The position numbers and the translations under genes are program-made. From Mycolicibacterium sp. P1-18 (GTDB taxonomy: Bacteria; Actinomycetota; Actinomycetes; Mycobacteriales; Mycobacteriaceae), in contig NZ_NPKR01000002.1 in assembly GCF_008329535.1 (NCBI RefSeq), positions 186,001 through 250,000 of the forward strand: a stretch of 64,000 bases of DNA, read 5' to 3'. The first letter of the stretch is position 1; each line of letters opens with the position of its first letter. Below, in pieces: positions 63,946-64,000 of this stretch. The notes below the pieces were generated by a model, which searched no databases, was not told the origin of the DNA, and saw only the letters and a list, made by a program, of their open reading frames with translations.

Positions 63946-64000
63946 CCGTCGGTATTGCCCGGGTTCTCCCGCGTGACACGCGAAAAAGGGGTGCGACTGC

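Overview
The window is about 64 kb of GC-rich actinobacterial DNA from the Mycobacteriaceae, most likely an environmental, rapidly growing Mycolicibacterium-type species. The gene content and order follow, in reverse orientation, the Mycobacterium tuberculosis stretch from the mpt70/mpt83-dxr region to lppU-gpsI, recognised from memory of that genome. PE/PPE genes and insertion sequences are absent. Sixty protein genes are annotated; most are tightly packed, many with 4-base GTGA/ATGA overlaps. No tRNA, rRNA, CRISPR array or prophage was seen, and no gene-free stretch exceeds 300 bases.

Layout. 1-2.7 kb: the 3' part of an HNH/DUF222 (13E12-type) gene and two tandem fasciclin-domain genes (MPT70/MPT83-like) on the minus strand. 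2.8-16.9 kb: isoprenoid and envelope block dxr-rip1-ispG, a GNAT gene, a penicillin-binding lipoprotein, a DUF1707 gene, mapB, cobQ, a lipoprotein, a degenerate alpha/beta hydrolase and a SWIM-SNF2 helicase. 16.9-23.6 kb: an amine-utilisation module (APC permease, GlnA4-type gamma-glutamyl-amine synthetase, class I amidotransferase hydrolase, aldehyde dehydrogenase, SDR, FadR/FCD regulator). 23.7-26.7 kb: a metal module (ArsR, NicT, phosphodiesterase, Mn-type SodA). 26.8-36.5 kb: mycothione reductase, hydrolase, mqo, GNAT, then the cobalamin cluster chlD-like/cobO/cobB/cysG. 36.5-41.5 kb: two EfpA-type exporters flanking a LysR-SDR pair. 41.5-52.8 kb: PCD-VOC fusion, proS, two small minus-strand genes and the translation operon rimP-nusA-ylxR-infB-rbfA-nrnA-dinF. 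52.8-58.4 kb: Tat-exported sulfatase, echA16-like gene, DUF2277, DUF1802, CocE-like hydrolase and a secreted protein. 58.5-64 kb: pptH-pptT-truB, a DtxR-family regulator, ribF, rpsO, lppU and the leader of the downstream pnp/gpsI gene.

How the parts work together. dxr and ispG are two MEP-pathway steps. cobQ, cobO, cobB, cysG and the chelatase-like ATPase serve aerobic B12 synthesis, and NicT may import the cobalt or nickel. PptT and PptH add and remove the phosphopantetheine arm of carrier proteins. Two observations stand out. A 24-bp operator-like element is shared by the nicT and sodA promoters (20/24 identical) and has an ArsR/SmtB-like TGAACA-NN-TGTACA core beside an ArsR gene. The amine operon lacks an FAD amine oxidase but carries an SDR, which suggests an amino-alcohol substrate. 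A TANNNT -10 hexamer sits 5-9 bases before the start codon of about twenty genes, which points to widespread leaderless transcription.
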